DNA of 64,000 nt from Rhodoluna limnophila (GCA_945883505.1 CAMCXL010000003.1:80599-144598); one strand, 5' to 3'; shown: positions 19,819-30,136, numbered from the stretch's first letter. Numbers and translations: made by a program. The notes: generated by a model from the letters alone, not told the origin.

Positions 19819-20712
19819 TTGGCGAGCTCGGGTCTAGTTCTAATCGATAAGCCCCAAGGCTTCACATCCCACGATGTTGTAGCGAAGGTTCGAAAAGCTG
19901 TCGGCACCAAAAAAGTTGGTCACGCTGGAACCCTTGACCCACTGGCAACCGGATTACTAGTTCTCGGAATTGAGTCTGGAACCAAGTTGCTGACGTTTTT
20001 AGTTGGAGCAGACAAAACTTACCTTGCAACCATTCGGCTAGGGGTATCGACCGTATCGGATGACTCTGAATCTGAAGTCGTAGAAACTGCGGCAGCTGAT
20101 TCATTGGCGCTTATCACACCCGATCGAATTATTCGGGAAATTTCCAAGCTAACCGGGGTAATTTTGCAGCGGCCTTCGTCTGTGAGTGCAATCAAAGTCG
20201 ATGGAAAAAGAGCCTACGACTTAGTGCGTGAAGGTGTTGAAGTTGAACTCAAATCGCGCGAGGTGAGTGTTCATGCTTTTGAGCTACTTTCGAGTTCGAA
20301 ATCTCCAGAGGGTTTTATTGACTTAGAGGTTAGGGTTGATTGCTCGTCAGGGACATACATCCGGGCCTTGGCTAGGGACCTAGGTCAAGGCTTAGGTGTT
20401 GGAGGCCATATCACCTCGCTTCGAAGAACTAAGGTCGGATCCTTTGAGGTTGAGTCAGCAAATCAAATTAGCGAACTTGAAGATCTTCGTCTAACCTCAC
20501 TGGCTGAGGCGGCAAGCGATCTATTCGAAACGATTACCCTAGACGATCAGCAAGTCACCGATTTGGTTCACGGTAAGAGAATTTCGCCTAAGGTAAGCGT
20601 TTCTTCGACGGTGGCTGGCATTTCTGAAGCGGGGAAATTGATTGCGGTGCTGGAGCCGGTTGATTCTGACTTAAAATCAGTTGTGGTCTTTCAAGGAGAA
20701 TTAAATGACTGA
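19819..20712 (+). CDS. truB: tRNA pseudouridine(55) synthase, TTG start
   Basis: GLVLIDKPQGFTSHDVVAKVR, VGHAGTLDPLATGLL, SSGTYIRALARDLG. Confidence 0.95.
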   Translation: MASSGLVLIDKPQGFTSHDVVAKVRKAVGTKKVGHAGTLDPLATGLLVLGIESGTKLLTFLVGADKTYLATIRLGVSTVSDDSESEVVETAAADSLALITPDRIIREISKLTGVILQRPSSVSAIKVDGKRAYDLVREGVEVELKSREVSVHAFELLSSSKSPEGFIDLEVRVDCSSGTYIRALARDLGQGLGVGGHITSLRRTKVGSFEVESANQISELEDLRLTSLAEAASDLFETITLDDQQVTDLVHGKRISPKVSVSSTVAGISEAGKLIAVLEPVDSDLKSVVVFQGELND

Positions 20713-21070
20713 ACTGCTGTATTTGATTCAGCTCTGGTTTGCAGTTGCGGCCGGATTATTCGCCATTGCTTTAGGGCTTTTTGGAAGGTTGCCGAGCCTT
20801 TGGAGCGTGGGGTCGATAGCAGTTGTTCTACTTGGGCTTTTGATTCAGTTTGGCTACAGCGTTTTCGCGGTGGTTGGGGGAGAAGAAGCAGCCGTTGACA
20901 CGGTCGAGTTCTTCGCATATTTGGTCGTTGCAATCATGGTCCCAATCGGTGCCGGGTTTTGGGCCTTGGTTGAAAGAAACCGCTGGTCAACACTTATTCT
21001 CGGCGTTGCAGCACTCACGGTTGCAGTGATGCTGGTACGCATGAATCAAATTTGGACCGGTAGCTACTAA
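20705..21070 (+). CDS. Small membrane protein of unknown function
   Basis: 121 aa, several hydrophobic helices; 8-nt overlap with truB. Confidence 0.7.
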   Translation: MTELLYLIQLWFAVAAGLFAIALGLFGRLPSLWSVGSIAVVLLGLLIQFGYSVFAVVGGEEAAVDTVEFFAYLVVAIMVPIGAGFWALVERNRWSTLILGVAALTVAVMLVRMNQIWTGSY

Positions 21071-21101
21071 ATCCCTAAAGCCAAGAAAGCCAGAACCTAA
21101 G

Positions 21102-21524
21102 ATGTCAATCCCTAAGCTACCTAAGCTACCTAAGCCGAGCCGTTCACTTGGAGCCGGACGGCTACTGATTGTTTTTTACGCCGTCTTTGCAGTTTCTGCA
21201 ACCGCCAGGGCTTCGTTTCAGATCATTACAAAGTTTGAGCAGGCTCCGCTGGCTTACTCGCTGTCCTTGGTCAGTGCACTGGTTTACATCCTTGCAACTG
21301 TTTCGCTTGCCAAAAACGGGAAAGCTTGGAAATCAATTGCCTTGGCTTCGGTAATTTTTGAGCTGGTCGGAGTTTTAGCGGTCGGCACACTTTCGTTTAT
21401 TGCACCGGAGCTTTTTGCACACCCGAGTGTTTGGTCTGGTTTTGGCTCAGGATATGGATACATTCCTCTGGTGCTACCAATTCTGGGTCTGTTGTGGATT
21501 AGAAAAACTAGCAGGGACTCTTAG
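21102..21524 (+). CDS. Small membrane protein of unknown function
   Basis: 140 aa, hydrophobic helices; N-terminal KLPKLPK from 9-bp tandem repeat; ends 1 nt before ribF start. Confidence 0.72.
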   Translation: MSIPKLPKLPKPSRSLGAGRLLIVFYAVFAVSATARASFQIITKFEQAPLAYSLSLVSALVYILATVSLAKNGKAWKSIALASVIFELVGVLAVGTLSFIAPELFAHPSVWSGFGSGYGYIPLVLPILGLLWIRKTSRDS

Positions 21525-21525
21525 C

Positions 21526-22455
21526 GTGCTTACCCTTACTTCGCTTACGTCAATCCCGAGTGATCTTGGACCAACCGCTGTCACGATCGGGAAATTTGAT
21601 TGCCTTCACCTAGGTCACCAGGCTCTGTTCACCGAGGTTGTTGATGCAGCTATGGATATGAACCTGGTCCCAACGGTTGTGACTTTTGATCGTCACCCAG
21701 ATGCTTTGCTTCGACCAGAGCGAGCCAAGCTTCCGGTCCTAGGGCCCGGACAAAAGACCCACCTAATTTCAGGTTTTGGAATTGCCGCAATGTTGCAGCT
21801 TGAATTTAATCAAGCGTTGGCAGATCTAACCCCGGAGCAGTTTGTCAGGCAGATACTGATAGAGGGACTAAACGCGAAGCTTGTTTTGGTTGGCCAAGGC
21901 TTTCGATTCGGTTACCAGGGTTCGGGAAACTTTGAAACTCTAGTCGAACTTGGAGCCTTAAACGGGTTCGAAGTTCGCGAGGTTAGACCCGTTGAGGTCG
22001 AGGGGGAGATTGTCTCCACAACCCGAGTTCGTGAACAGCTGGATTTGGGAAACATTAGGTTGGTCACCGAAATGCTCGGTCGAGTCCATGAAGTTAGTGG
22101 CATGGTTGAGCACGGTCTAAAAATCGGTCGAAAGATCGGATTCCCAACTGCCAACATAGCTCGTGACGCCGAAGGATATCTGCCACTGGATGGGGTTTAT
22201 TCGGGCTGGCTAATTGCCGAAGGTGTTCGGTATCCCGCAGCACACTCGGTGGGTATCAACGAAACTTTCCAGGCGGTGCCCAGGCTTGTTGAGTCGCACG
22301 TCCTGGATGAAACCGAGCTGGATTTATACGACCAGATTGTTCAGCTAGAGTTTGTGGACTTTGTTAGGCCGGTTGCTAAATTTGACGGCGTTGACTCACT
22401 TGTGGCGCAAATTCATCTAGATTTGATTGTAGTTAGAAAGCAGTTAGGACTGTAA
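21526..22455 (+). CDS. ribF: Bifunctional riboflavin kinase/FAD synthetase, GTG start
   Basis: AVTIGKFDCLHLGHQALF, VTFDRHPDALLRPERAKLPVL, GRKIGFPTANI. Confidence 0.93.
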   Translation: MLTLTSLTSIPSDLGPTAVTIGKFDCLHLGHQALFTEVVDAAMDMNLVPTVVTFDRHPDALLRPERAKLPVLGPGQKTHLISGFGIAAMLQLEFNQALADLTPEQFVRQILIEGLNAKLVLVGQGFRFGYQGSGNFETLVELGALNGFEVREVRPVEVEGEIVSTTRVREQLDLGNIRLVTEMLGRVHEVSGMVEHGLKIGRKIGFPTANIARDAEGYLPLDGVYSGWLIAEGVRYPAAHSVGINETFQAVPRLVESHVLDETELDLYDQIVQLEFVDFVRPVAKFDGVDSLVAQIHLDLIVVRKQLGL

Positions 22456-22977
22456 ATGAAGAAACTATCTTTTGCTGACGCTGTAAAAAGCGTTTTCGTG
22501 AACTGGAATAAGTTCAAGGGCGTAGCGGCTAGGCGCGAGTACTGGTTCTTTGTTCTGTTTACCGTCTTGATTGGAATAGTTCTTTCCACTGTTGAGTCCT
22601 TGATTTGGCCTCCGGTTGAAACCGCAGACCTGATTGAAGCAATCAACCAACCCACTCCATTGACCAGCATCTCTGCACTGATACTGCTTATCCCAACTTT
22701 GGCTGTCACTTCCAGAAGAATTCAAGACTCCGGCTGGTCAGGTAAATGGTTGTTTTTGTACCTTCTTCCGATCGTGCCGCTTGTGATGGGAATTCTCGGA
22801 GTAATTAGCTACCTAGATTCCACCAGCGCCCCCGAGGTAGAGATGCTTGCTACATCCGTGGCTTATTTTGTCCCAACCTTGCTACTTGCCTTTGCCGTTC
22901 AGGTGTTTCTGCTGATTTTGTGCCTGTTGCCCTCTAAGCCAAAAGAGGCAGGCAACAAATACGCCCCAGAGGCCTAA
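22456..22977 (+). CDS. DUF805-like membrane protein
   Basis: FKGVAARREYWFFVLFTVLIG, SRRIQDSGWSGKWLFLYLLPIV. Confidence 0.85.
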   Translation: MKKLSFADAVKSVFVNWNKFKGVAARREYWFFVLFTVLIGIVLSTVESLIWPPVETADLIEAINQPTPLTSISALILLIPTLAVTSRRIQDSGWSGKWLFLYLLPIVPLVMGILGVISYLDSTSAPEVEMLATSVAYFVPTLLLAFAVQVFLLILCLLPSKPKEAGNKYAPEA

Positions 22978-22985
22978 ATCTTGGA

Positions 22986-23004
22986 CTGGCGGCGGAGCCG
23001 CCAG
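22986..23004 (+). terminator. GC-rich hairpin downstream of DUF805 gene (possible terminator without T-tract)
   Basis: CTGGCGGC-GGA-GCCGCCAG perfect 8-bp stem. Confidence 0.4.
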
Positions 23005-23052
23005 CTGGGGTAAGCTTTCAAAGTTGCCGTGTATCGGCCGCGGATCAATAGA

Positions 23053-23075
23053 GCAAAAGACAACGGGTCTTTTGC
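23053..23075 (+). promoter_or_regulatory. Candidate rpsO leader hairpin (possible S15 autoregulation)
   Basis: GCAAAAGAC-AACGG-GTCTTTTGC perfect 9-bp stem about 30 nt upstream of rpsO GTG. Confidence 0.5.
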
Positions 23076-23106
23076 GCCGCGCAGCGAACCAAAAGGAAGT
23101 AACAAA

Positions 23107-23376
23107 GTGTCACTAGATGCAAAAGTAAAAAACGACATCATTGCCCAGTACGCAACTCACCCAGGTGACACCGGTTCTCCTGAGGTTCAAGTTGCAGTTT
23201 TGTCTCAGCGAATCAAAGACCTAACCGAGCACCTAAAAGAGCACAAGCACGACCACCACTCCCGTCGTGGTCTATTGCTTATGGTTGGTCAGCGTCGCCG
23301 TTTGCTTGGATACCTTCAGAAGGTAGACATCAACCGCTACCGCGCGCTTATTGAGCGCCTCGGCATCCGCCGCTAA
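23107..23376 (+). CDS. rpsO: 30S ribosomal protein S15, GTG start
   Basis: [55 protein letters not shown]. Confidence 0.97.
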   Translation: MSLDAKVKNDIIAQYATHPGDTGSPEVQVAVLSQRIKDLTEHLKEHKHDHHSRRGLLLMVGQRRRLLGYLQKVDINRYRALIERLGIRR

Positions 23377-23483
23377 CCCAAGTAATCATTAGCGTTTGCC
23401 TAGTTTCCTAGGCTTATTTGGCTTAGCCTGTTAGGCTTTACAACGAGCGATGAAGATAGGTTTGCTGGTCTTCGGTGGTGGAT

Positions 23484-23507
23484 CTTGGGAAATTCCCCAA
23501 GTTTTTC
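23484..23507 (+). terminator. Intrinsic terminator downstream of rpsO
   Basis: CTTGGG-AAATTC-CCCAAG followed by TTTTTC. Confidence 0.75.
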
Positions 23508-23577
23508 TACTGACGATCAGGCAGCAGCTCAATTCTGAGACGCAAAAATCTTTTCATTCATCCTCAAAATCAGCGCG

Positions 23578-23598
23578 TTCACTCAAACGTTGAGTGAA
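23578..23598 (+). promoter_or_regulatory. Perfect inverted repeat in pnp leader/promoter region
   Basis: TTCACTCAA-ACG-TTGAGTGAA, 9-bp arms, flanked by GCGCG/CGCGC. Confidence 0.6.
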
Positions 23599-23630
23599 TT
23601 TACGCGCGTTTATAACAAAGAGGAGGGACC

Positions 23631-25835
23631 ATGGAAGGTCCAGAAATTAAATCAGCCGAAGCAGTAATTGACAACGGCAAGTACGGAAAGCGAACCATTC
23701 GCTTCGAAGCAGGACGCCTAGCGCAGCAGGCGCAGGGTTCTGCAGCTGTCTATCTTGACGGCGAAACCATGTTGTTTTCAGCAACTAGCGCAAGTAAGCA
23801 GCCAAAGGATCAGTTTGACTTCTTCCCGCTAACTATTGACGTTGAGGAAAGAATGTATGCCGCGGGACGAATCCCAGGATCATTTTTCCGTCGTGAGGGT
23901 CGCCCATCGACAGAGGCCATCTTGGCCTGTCGTCTAATCGACCGTCCACTTCGCCCATCATTCGTTGATGGTCTAAGGAACGAAATTCAGGTAGTTGTGA
24001 CCGTTATGGCTATCGAGCCGGATGAGTTGTATGACGTAATCGCGATTAACGCGGCTTCGATGTCGACTCAGATTGCCGGTTTGCCATTTTCAGGTCCAAT
24101 CGGTGGAGTGCGAGTAGCACTTATCGATGGCCAGTGGGTGGCATTTCCGAAGCACTCTCAGCTTGAGCGAGCAGTATTCAACATGGTGGTTGCAGGAAGA
24201 CTAATTGTTGAAAACGGTAAAGAAGACATCGCGATCATGATGGTTGAGGCCGAAGCTTCCGAAAACGCCTGGGACCTAATCAAAAACCAGGGCGCAACCG
24301 CTCCGAACGAGGAAGTTGTATCTCAAGGACTTGAGGCTTCCAAGCCATTTATCAAGGAATTGATTCTGGCTCAGCAGAAACTTGCAGCTATCGCTTCTCG
24401 TGAAGCCGGCAGCTACCCAGTGTTCTTGCCTTACACCGATGAGTTCTACGCAATGGTTGAAAAAGAAACCGAAGCGAACTTGGCTCGCATCTACCAGGTA
24501 GCTGACAAGCAGGCTCGTCAGGACCAGGACGATGCATACAAAGCTGAGGTTAAGGAAAAGATGGCAGCAACCGTTTCTGAAGAAGAAATGGCCATGTTTA
24601 GCGCAGCCTATAAGTCCGTGACCAAGAAGGTTATGCGTCGTCGTGTTCTTGAAGAGGGCATTCGTATTGACGGCCGTGGCCTTCGCGACATCCGTCAGGT
24701 TGATGCTGAAGTTTCAGTAATTCCTCGCGTTCACGGATCGGCAATCTTCCAGCGCGGAGAGACCCAGATTCTTGGTGTCACCACACTGAACATGTTGAAG
24801 ATGGAGCAGCAGATTGACTCACTTTCACCAGTGACCAAGAAGCGCTACATGCACAACTACAACTTCCCGCCATACTCAACCGGTGAAACCGGTCGAGTTG
24901 GAACTCCAAAGCGTCGCGAGATTGGACACGGTGCGCTTGCAGAGCGCGCCCTAGTTCCAGTTCTTCCGGCTCGTGATGAGTTCCCGTATGCAATTCGTCA
25001 GGTATCCGAGGCCCTAGGCTCAAACGGATCCACCTCGATGGGTTCAGTTTGTGCATCGACGCTTGCACTCCTAAACGCGGGTGTGCCACTTAGGGCACCG
25101 GTTGCAGGTATTGCGATGGGTCTAATCTCTGACACGGTTGACGGCAAGGTTCGCTACGCAGCTTTGACTGACATCTTGGGTGCAGAAGATGCACTTGGAG
25201 ACATGGACTTTAAAGTTGCCGGTACCTCTGAGTTTGTGACTGCTATTCAGCTAGACACCAAGCTCGATGGAATTCCTGCTTCGGTGCTGGATGGAGCACT
25301 GCTTCAGGCCAAGGAAGCCAGACTTCACATCCTGGGAGTTATGAACCAAGCAATCTCTGAGCCAGACGAGATGGCGCCAACCGCGCCTCGAGTTATCTCT
25401 GTGAAGATCCCACTGGACAAAATCGGTGAAGTCATCGGACCTAAGGGCAAGATGATCAACCAGATCCAGGACGACACCGGAGCTGACATTTCGATTGAGG
25501 ACGACGGAACCGTTTACATCGGTGCCGTTGACGGACCTTCCGCTGATGCTGCCAAGGCAGCCATCAACGCGATCGCCAACCCTCACGTACCTGAGATTGG
25601 CGAGAGATTCCTTGGAACTGTTGTGAAGCTAGCCACCTTCGGTGCCTTTGTTTCGCTGGTTCCAGGTCGCGATGGTCTGCTACACATCTCAGAACTTAAG
25701 AAGATGGCTGGCGGCAAGCGAGTCGAGAACGTCGAAGACGTGCTCGAGGTTGGTCAGCGCATTCAGGTTGAAATCTCCAAGATTGACGACCGTGGAAAGC
25801 TATCGCTTTCACCGGTTGACGTTGAGGAAGCGTAA
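23631..25835 (+). CDS. pnp: Polyribonucleotide nucleotidyltransferase
   Basis: [33 protein letters not shown] (KH), S1 domain, [15 protein letters not shown]. Confidence 0.97.
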   Translation: MEGPEIKSAEAVIDNGKYGKRTIRFEAGRLAQQAQGSAAVYLDGETMLFSATSASKQPKDQFDFFPLTIDVEERMYAAGRIPGSFFRREGRPSTEAILACRLIDRPLRPSFVDGLRNEIQVVVTVMAIEPDELYDVIAINAASMSTQIAGLPFSGPIGGVRVALIDGQWVAFPKHSQLERAVFNMVVAGRLIVENGKEDIAIMMVEAEASENAWDLIKNQGATAPNEEVVSQGLEASKPFIKELILAQQKLAAIASREAGSYPVFLPYTDEFYAMVEKETEANLARIYQVADKQARQDQDDAYKAEVKEKMAATVSEEEMAMFSAAYKSVTKKVMRRRVLEEGIRIDGRGLRDIRQVDAEVSVIPRVHGSAIFQRGETQILGVTTLNMLKMEQQIDSLSPVTKKRYMHNYNFPPYSTGETGRVGTPKRREIGHGALAERALVPVLPARDEFPYAIRQVSEALGSNGSTSMGSVCASTLALLNAGVPLRAPVAGIAMGLISDTVDGKVRYAALTDILGAEDALGDMDFKVAGTSEFVTAIQLDTKLDGIPASVLDGALLQAKEARLHILGVMNQAISEPDEMAPTAPRVISVKIPLDKIGEVIGPKGKMINQIQDDTGADISIEDDGTVYIGAVDGPSADAAKAAINAIANPHVPEIGERFLGTVVKLATFGAFVSLVPGRDGLLHISELKKMAGGKRVENVEDVLEVGQRIQVEISKIDDRGKLSLSPVDVEEA

Positions 25836-25846
25836 GCCATCCGTTT

Positions 25847-27184
25847 ATGACCGAGATTATTCTCCCGTTAGAACAATCTGATCTTTCGTTCACCGCTTCG
25901 GGGGGCTCTTCTGTTCGCAGAAGCGTTCTCCCAAGCGGTGTTCGCATTTTGAGCGAGCAGGTTCCGGCAAGCCAATCAGTCTCGGTGTCGTTCTCGGTGG
26001 CGGTTGGTTCGCGGGATGAAACTAATAATCACTTTGGTTCGACTCACTTTCTAGAGCACCTGTTGTTCAAGGGAACCAAGAAGCGCACCGCGATGGATAT
26101 CGCGGTTGCCTTTGACTCGGTTGGTGGCTCATCAAATGCCTCAACCGGTAAAGAGCACACTTCTTACTATGCGAAGGTTTCCCACAGAGCCCTGCCAATT
26201 GCGGTAGAGGTTATCGCCGACATGCTCACATCGAGCTTGCTAGATGAGACCGAGTTTGAAAACGAACGCCCGGTAATCCTAGAAGAACTCGCGATGAACG
26301 ACGACGATCCTCAAGATGTCGTACACGAGGCTTTCTCGACTGCTGTTCTGGGAGATCATCCACTCGGTAGGCCCATTGGCGGAACTATTGAAACTATTTC
26401 GGCTGTCTCAAGAGATGCCGTCTGGGAGCACTACCAAAAAAATTACCGCCCGCAGGATCTTGTGGTGGCTGCTGCTGGAAACGTTGATCACCAAGAATTA
26501 ATCCAGTTGGTTGAGAAGGGTCTTTCCGAAGCTGGTTGGGACTTGGGGCTAGCGGCTAAGCCGGTGCCTCGAAGGCTACTTCATCCAGCCAAGATCAATC
26601 GAGGAACAAAGCTTGCAGTGATTCACCGTCCTATCTCTCAGGTGAATATTTTGGTTGGATCAGAAGGTCTGTTTGTGGATGACCCAAGAAGGTACGCCAT
26701 GGGTGTATTGAACACCGTGCTAGGTGGAGGAATGAGCTCCAGGCTATTCCAAGAAATTCGTGAAAGACGTGGACTGGCATACTCGGTTTACTCTTTCAAC
26801 CAGGGATATTCAGATGCCTCAACCTTCGGTCTCTACGCAGGCTGCGCACCGGCTAAGGCTGAAGAGGTTACCGCGCTCATGATTCAAGAGCTTGAGAAAA
26901 TTGCCGAAACCGGAATCACGGTGGGTGAGCTATCTCTTGCCAAAGGCAACATCTCGGGCTCACTTGCTCTGAAGTTCGAATCCAACCAGGCCAGGATGTC
27001 CAGGCTGGCAAGCGCTGAGATTGTCGCTGGGGAGTTTATCGACCTTGACGATACCGTTGCCCGCTTCGACTCGGTTGAGCTTTCCGAGGTTCAGCAGCTA
27101 GCTCAGGATCTACTGTCTAAGAATCGGTCAATTGTTGCGGTGGGCGATGTGACCGAAACGATGTTTGATAAGTTCGTGAACTAG
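25847..27184 (+). CDS. M16 family zinc peptidase
   Basis: FGSTHFLEHLLFKGT (HxxEH), ERRGLAYSVYSF. Confidence 0.93.
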   Translation: MTEIILPLEQSDLSFTASGGSSVRRSVLPSGVRILSEQVPASQSVSVSFSVAVGSRDETNNHFGSTHFLEHLLFKGTKKRTAMDIAVAFDSVGGSSNASTGKEHTSYYAKVSHRALPIAVEVIADMLTSSLLDETEFENERPVILEELAMNDDDPQDVVHEAFSTAVLGDHPLGRPIGGTIETISAVSRDAVWEHYQKNYRPQDLVVAAAGNVDHQELIQLVEKGLSEAGWDLGLAAKPVPRRLLHPAKINRGTKLAVIHRPISQVNILVGSEGLFVDDPRRYAMGVLNTVLGGGMSSRLFQEIRERRGLAYSVYSFNQGYSDASTFGLYAGCAPAKAEEVTALMIQELEKIAETGITVGELSLAKGNISGSLALKFESNQARMSRLASAEIVAGEFIDLDDTVARFDSVELSEVQQLAQDLLSKNRSIVAVGDVTETMFDKFVN

Positions 27185-27208
27185 ATTTTTTCTAGGTAGG
27201 TTTATCTC

Positions 27209-27928
27209 GTGTCAGTCAAAATCTCAGTACTTGGCTCATCTGGCCGCATGGGCCAGCTGGCCCTGAAACTAATCGAGCAATCCAGCGACCTCGAGCTGCA
27301 CTCAGCCCTAACCTCAAAGAATTCTCTTTCAGAATCCCAGGGCGCCGACTTGCTTCTCGATCTGACCAAGCCCGAAGCCTCAACGGCGATTGTGGACTAC
27401 GCCATTCAAAACAACTTGCGCCTATTAGTTGGCACAAGCGGTTGGACCAAAGAAAAACTTGAAGCCGTTGAAAAGCAAATTGTTGGGTCTTTGGCAACTG
27501 TGACCATCATTCCTAACTTCTCGATTGGGTCAGTGCTAGCCACCAAGTTTGTTGCCGAGGCCGGCAAGTACTTTGACCAAATAGAGATCACCGAGACTCA
27601 TCACCCAAAAAAGCTAGACGCTCCTTCTGGTACAGCCCTTTTCACATCCCAGGCTATTTCTGCTTCCAGGCAGGGAAGACCTGCAAGTCCCGTCACAGAG
27701 AATAACCAGGCACCGCTATTCAATGGCATACCAATTACGAGCCTTCGAATCGAAGGAGCTCACGCCGAGCAAGAAGTGTCGTTGGCGGCAACAAACGAGA
27801 GCTTGTATGTGAAGCACGTCGTGACATCGCACGAGGTTTACTCACAAGGGATTTTGCTGGCAATCAGGAAAACAATGCAACTTACTGGCTTGACAGTTGG
27901 ATTACTGCCGCTGCTTGAGGGAAAGTAA
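27209..27928 (+). CDS. dapB: 4-hydroxy-tetrahydrodipicolinate reductase, GTG start
   Basis: VLGSSGRMGQLALKLI, ETHHPKKLDAPSGTAL, GIPITSLRIEGAHAEQEV. Confidence 0.95.
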   Translation: MSVKISVLGSSGRMGQLALKLIEQSSDLELHSALTSKNSLSESQGADLLLDLTKPEASTAIVDYAIQNNLRLLVGTSGWTKEKLEAVEKQIVGSLATVTIIPNFSIGSVLATKFVAEAGKYFDQIEITETHHPKKLDAPSGTALFTSQAISASRQGRPASPVTENNQAPLFNGIPITSLRIEGAHAEQEVSLAATNESLYVKHVVTSHEVYSQGILLAIRKTMQLTGLTVGLLPLLEGK

Positions 27929-28381
27929 TTGACTTCAGCTAAATTCGGCGCGCTGGTAATGACGGCGCTCGTGATTATTTATTTGGTTTTGGTTGCCGAG
28001 AGGTCCTACGCACTGGTTGTCTCGGGTGATCCGATTGGAATTGCAATTGGATCCACCATGCTGTTTTTACCGGCCATAGCGTTCTGGGCAATTTACATGG
28101 AGCTTCGCTTTGGGCTTCGAATTGAAAAGCTTGGCAAGGTCCTGTTGGAAGAAAATGCCTGGCCACAGTTTCCCTTTGAGCTTCGACCAAGTGGTCGTCC
28201 CACTAAGGCCTCAGCTGAAGCGGTCTTTGATACCTACCGCGAGAAGGTTGAAGCTGATGAGCGCAATTGGAAGGCTTGGTTCGCACTTGGTCTGGCCTAT
28301 GACGCGGCCGGGGATAGGGCAAGAGCAAGAAAGTCAATGCGCGAAGCTATTGCTCTAGCGAATAACTCCAAGACGCTTTAG
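27929..28381 (+). CDS. Membrane protein with TPR-like C-terminal segment, TTG start
   Basis: Two N-terminal TM helices; WKAWFALGLAYDAAGDRARARKSMREAIAL. Confidence 0.7.
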   Translation: MTSAKFGALVMTALVIIYLVLVAERSYALVVSGDPIGIAIGSTMLFLPAIAFWAIYMELRFGLRIEKLGKVLLEENAWPQFPFELRPSGRPTKASAEAVFDTYREKVEADERNWKAWFALGLAYDAAGDRARARKSMREAIALANNSKTL

Positions 28382-28801
28382 ACCCAAATACATCTGGCAA
28401 CCAAGGCAGTATGCAAACACAGCATTTATAAATGCCGCCACAAAAGCCGCAGCTGCCGCTATTGGTAGAGCGTTTGGAACAGCAAGTAAGTGCAGCACCA
28501 ATCCGGTTCCAGTGACAATCAACCCGACAACCTGAGCAAAGTGCACAGGCCTTGGCGCTTCTAGCTCAGTGGGAGCCTTGAGGAATTTCCTGAGGGTGTA
28601 TTTGTAAAGGTAGCTGTAAGGGTGCTTGGCAGGACCCAACAAAGAGCCAAAGGTGAACATCACAACTGCAAAGACCATGATTCCAAGGGCCAGGTTTATG
28701 GTTTGAGGATCGAGTGAGAAATAAATCACCAAAATCATCAGGATTGATGTGATTCCGGCTCCAAATCTTGGTCCTCTTGGGTCTAGTTGTTTGGGGGTCA
28801 T
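28355..28801 (-). CDS. DUF4395-like membrane protein
   Basis: DPRGPRFGAGITSILMIL..., FGSLLGPAKHPYSYLYKYTLRKFL, CLGCQMYLGLKRLG. Confidence 0.8.
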   Translation of the reverse strand: MTPKQLDPRGPRFGAGITSILMILVIYFSLDPQTINLALGIMVFAVVMFTFGSLLGPAKHPYSYLYKYTLRKFLKAPTELEAPRPVHFAQVVGLIVTGTGLVLHLLAVPNALPIAAAAAFVAAFINAVFAYCLGCQMYLGLKRLGVIR

Positions 28802-29238
28802 TTTTGCTCCAGTTTCTTTAGTTCTTCGGTTACAACATTTGGTCTTGGGGCTCCGCCGATGCGGGCCTTGACCATGCCGTGCTTATCCAGAATTAGTGTG
28901 GTGGGGGTTTGCATTATTGAAAAATGTGCGGCCAGATCCATCCGGTCGGTGATATCCACCTCGATATGTTTGAGTCCCGGGGTCGTCTTCTCAAGGTCAC
29001 GGAACAACCTAGCGGTAGCAACACAAATGCTGCAGACCTCGGTGGAGAACTGAACCAGGGTGGCCACTTTTCCAAAGTTCTGGACCGGCTTTCCACCTTT
29101 GGTTGCTTTTAGCTTTGAAAGATCCACCAGTTCACCGGATCGAACCAGCTTGGCGCGTCCGGTTCTGGCCTTCCACCAAAAGCCCGCGACTAGGCCAAAA
29201 GACACCAAGACGCCAATCAAGGCTATGCGGTTGTCCAC
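28798..29238 (-). CDS. Thioredoxin-family protein, membrane-anchored, GTG start
   Basis: TLVQFSTEVCSICVATARLFRDLEKT (CxxC), TPTTLILDKHGMVKARIGG; RBS AGGAG before GTG. Confidence 0.82.
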   Translation of the reverse strand: MDNRIALIGVLVSFGLVAGFWWKARTGRAKLVRSGELVDLSKLKATKGGKPVQNFGKVATLVQFSTEVCSICVATARLFRDLEKTTPGLKHIEVDITDRMDLAAHFSIMQTPTTLILDKHGMVKARIGGAPRPNVVTEELKKLEQK

Positions 29239-29378
29239 TGGGGGCTCCTTTTGGGAATTTGATTGCTTCCTGATAGATAACTTCAAAACCCAAAAGATTA
29301 TGCCCAAATTCGAGGGTTAATTACACCCGCCGAGGGGTCTGTGCGGGTCAATCCCGGCTACTTACTAAGCTAGGAGGA

Positions 29379-30110
29379 ATGTCTGACGTAATTTTTAGAT
29401 CCGATGTAACCGTTGAATTGGTGCGCGCCAACGCCAGCGATCAGGATGTGCTTTTTGCTGCCCGGGTCTCCACTCAAGGGGAGCAGTCTCTCGAGGCGGC
29501 TACCGCAAACAAAGACGCCGACACCGATAAGCGCGACCGCGGGCTAATCAACTATTTGATGAGGGATCGTCACGGCTCTCCTTTTGAGCACAACTCGATG
29601 ACTTTTTATGTTCAGGCTCCAATCTTTGTTTTTAGAGAGTTCATGCGTCACCGAATTGCGAGCTACAACGAGGAATCGGGTCGCTATAAGGAGCTTTCGC
29701 CAGTTTTTTACGTTCCAGGTCCAGACCGAAACCTAGTTCAGACCGGAAAGACCGGACACTACGAATTTTTGCCCGGTTCTGCGGAGCAGATTGCTCTCGT
29801 GGAGCAAGAAGCTCGCACCGCTTCGGTCACGGCCTACGAGTCTTATCAGCGAATGCTTGAGGCAGGAGTTGCTAGAGAGGTAGCAAGAATTGTTTTGCCG
29901 CTGAATATTTACTCGAGCATGTATGTGACTATGAACGCCAGGGCTCTGATGAACTTCCTGAGCCTTCGCACCAAGCGCGAAGGCACCCACTTCCCTTCTT
30001 TCCCGCAGCGTGAGATTGAGATGTGTGCCGAGAAGATGGAGGATGAGTTCGCCAAGCTCATGCCTTACACCTACGAGACTTTCAACCAAAACGGGCGAGT
30101 AGCCCCCTAA
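29379..30110 (+). CDS. thyX: FAD-dependent thymidylate synthase
   Basis: FREFMRHRIASYNEESGRYKEL (RHRxxSxNExSxR motif). Confidence 0.97.
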   Translation: MSDVIFRSDVTVELVRANASDQDVLFAARVSTQGEQSLEAATANKDADTDKRDRGLINYLMRDRHGSPFEHNSMTFYVQAPIFVFREFMRHRIASYNEESGRYKELSPVFYVPGPDRNLVQTGKTGHYEFLPGSAEQIALVEQEARTASVTAYESYQRMLEAGVAREVARIVLPLNIYSSMYVTMNARALMNFLSLRTKREGTHFPSFPQREIEMCAEKMEDEFAKLMPYTYETFNQNGRVAP

Positions 30111-30123
30111 GTTAGCCTTGGGC

Positions 30124-30136
30124 TAGGGTGTAGTAA
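30124..30136 (+). promoter_or_regulatory. Putative -10 TAGGGT for leaderless dapA transcript
   Basis: TAGGGT, 6-nt gap, ATG. Confidence 0.4.

Noticed and set aside
21111-21137. Three tandem 9-bp repeats (cctaagcta)
   Set aside because: Short in-frame KLP repeat at the start of a small membrane protein; too small to call a functional repeat array
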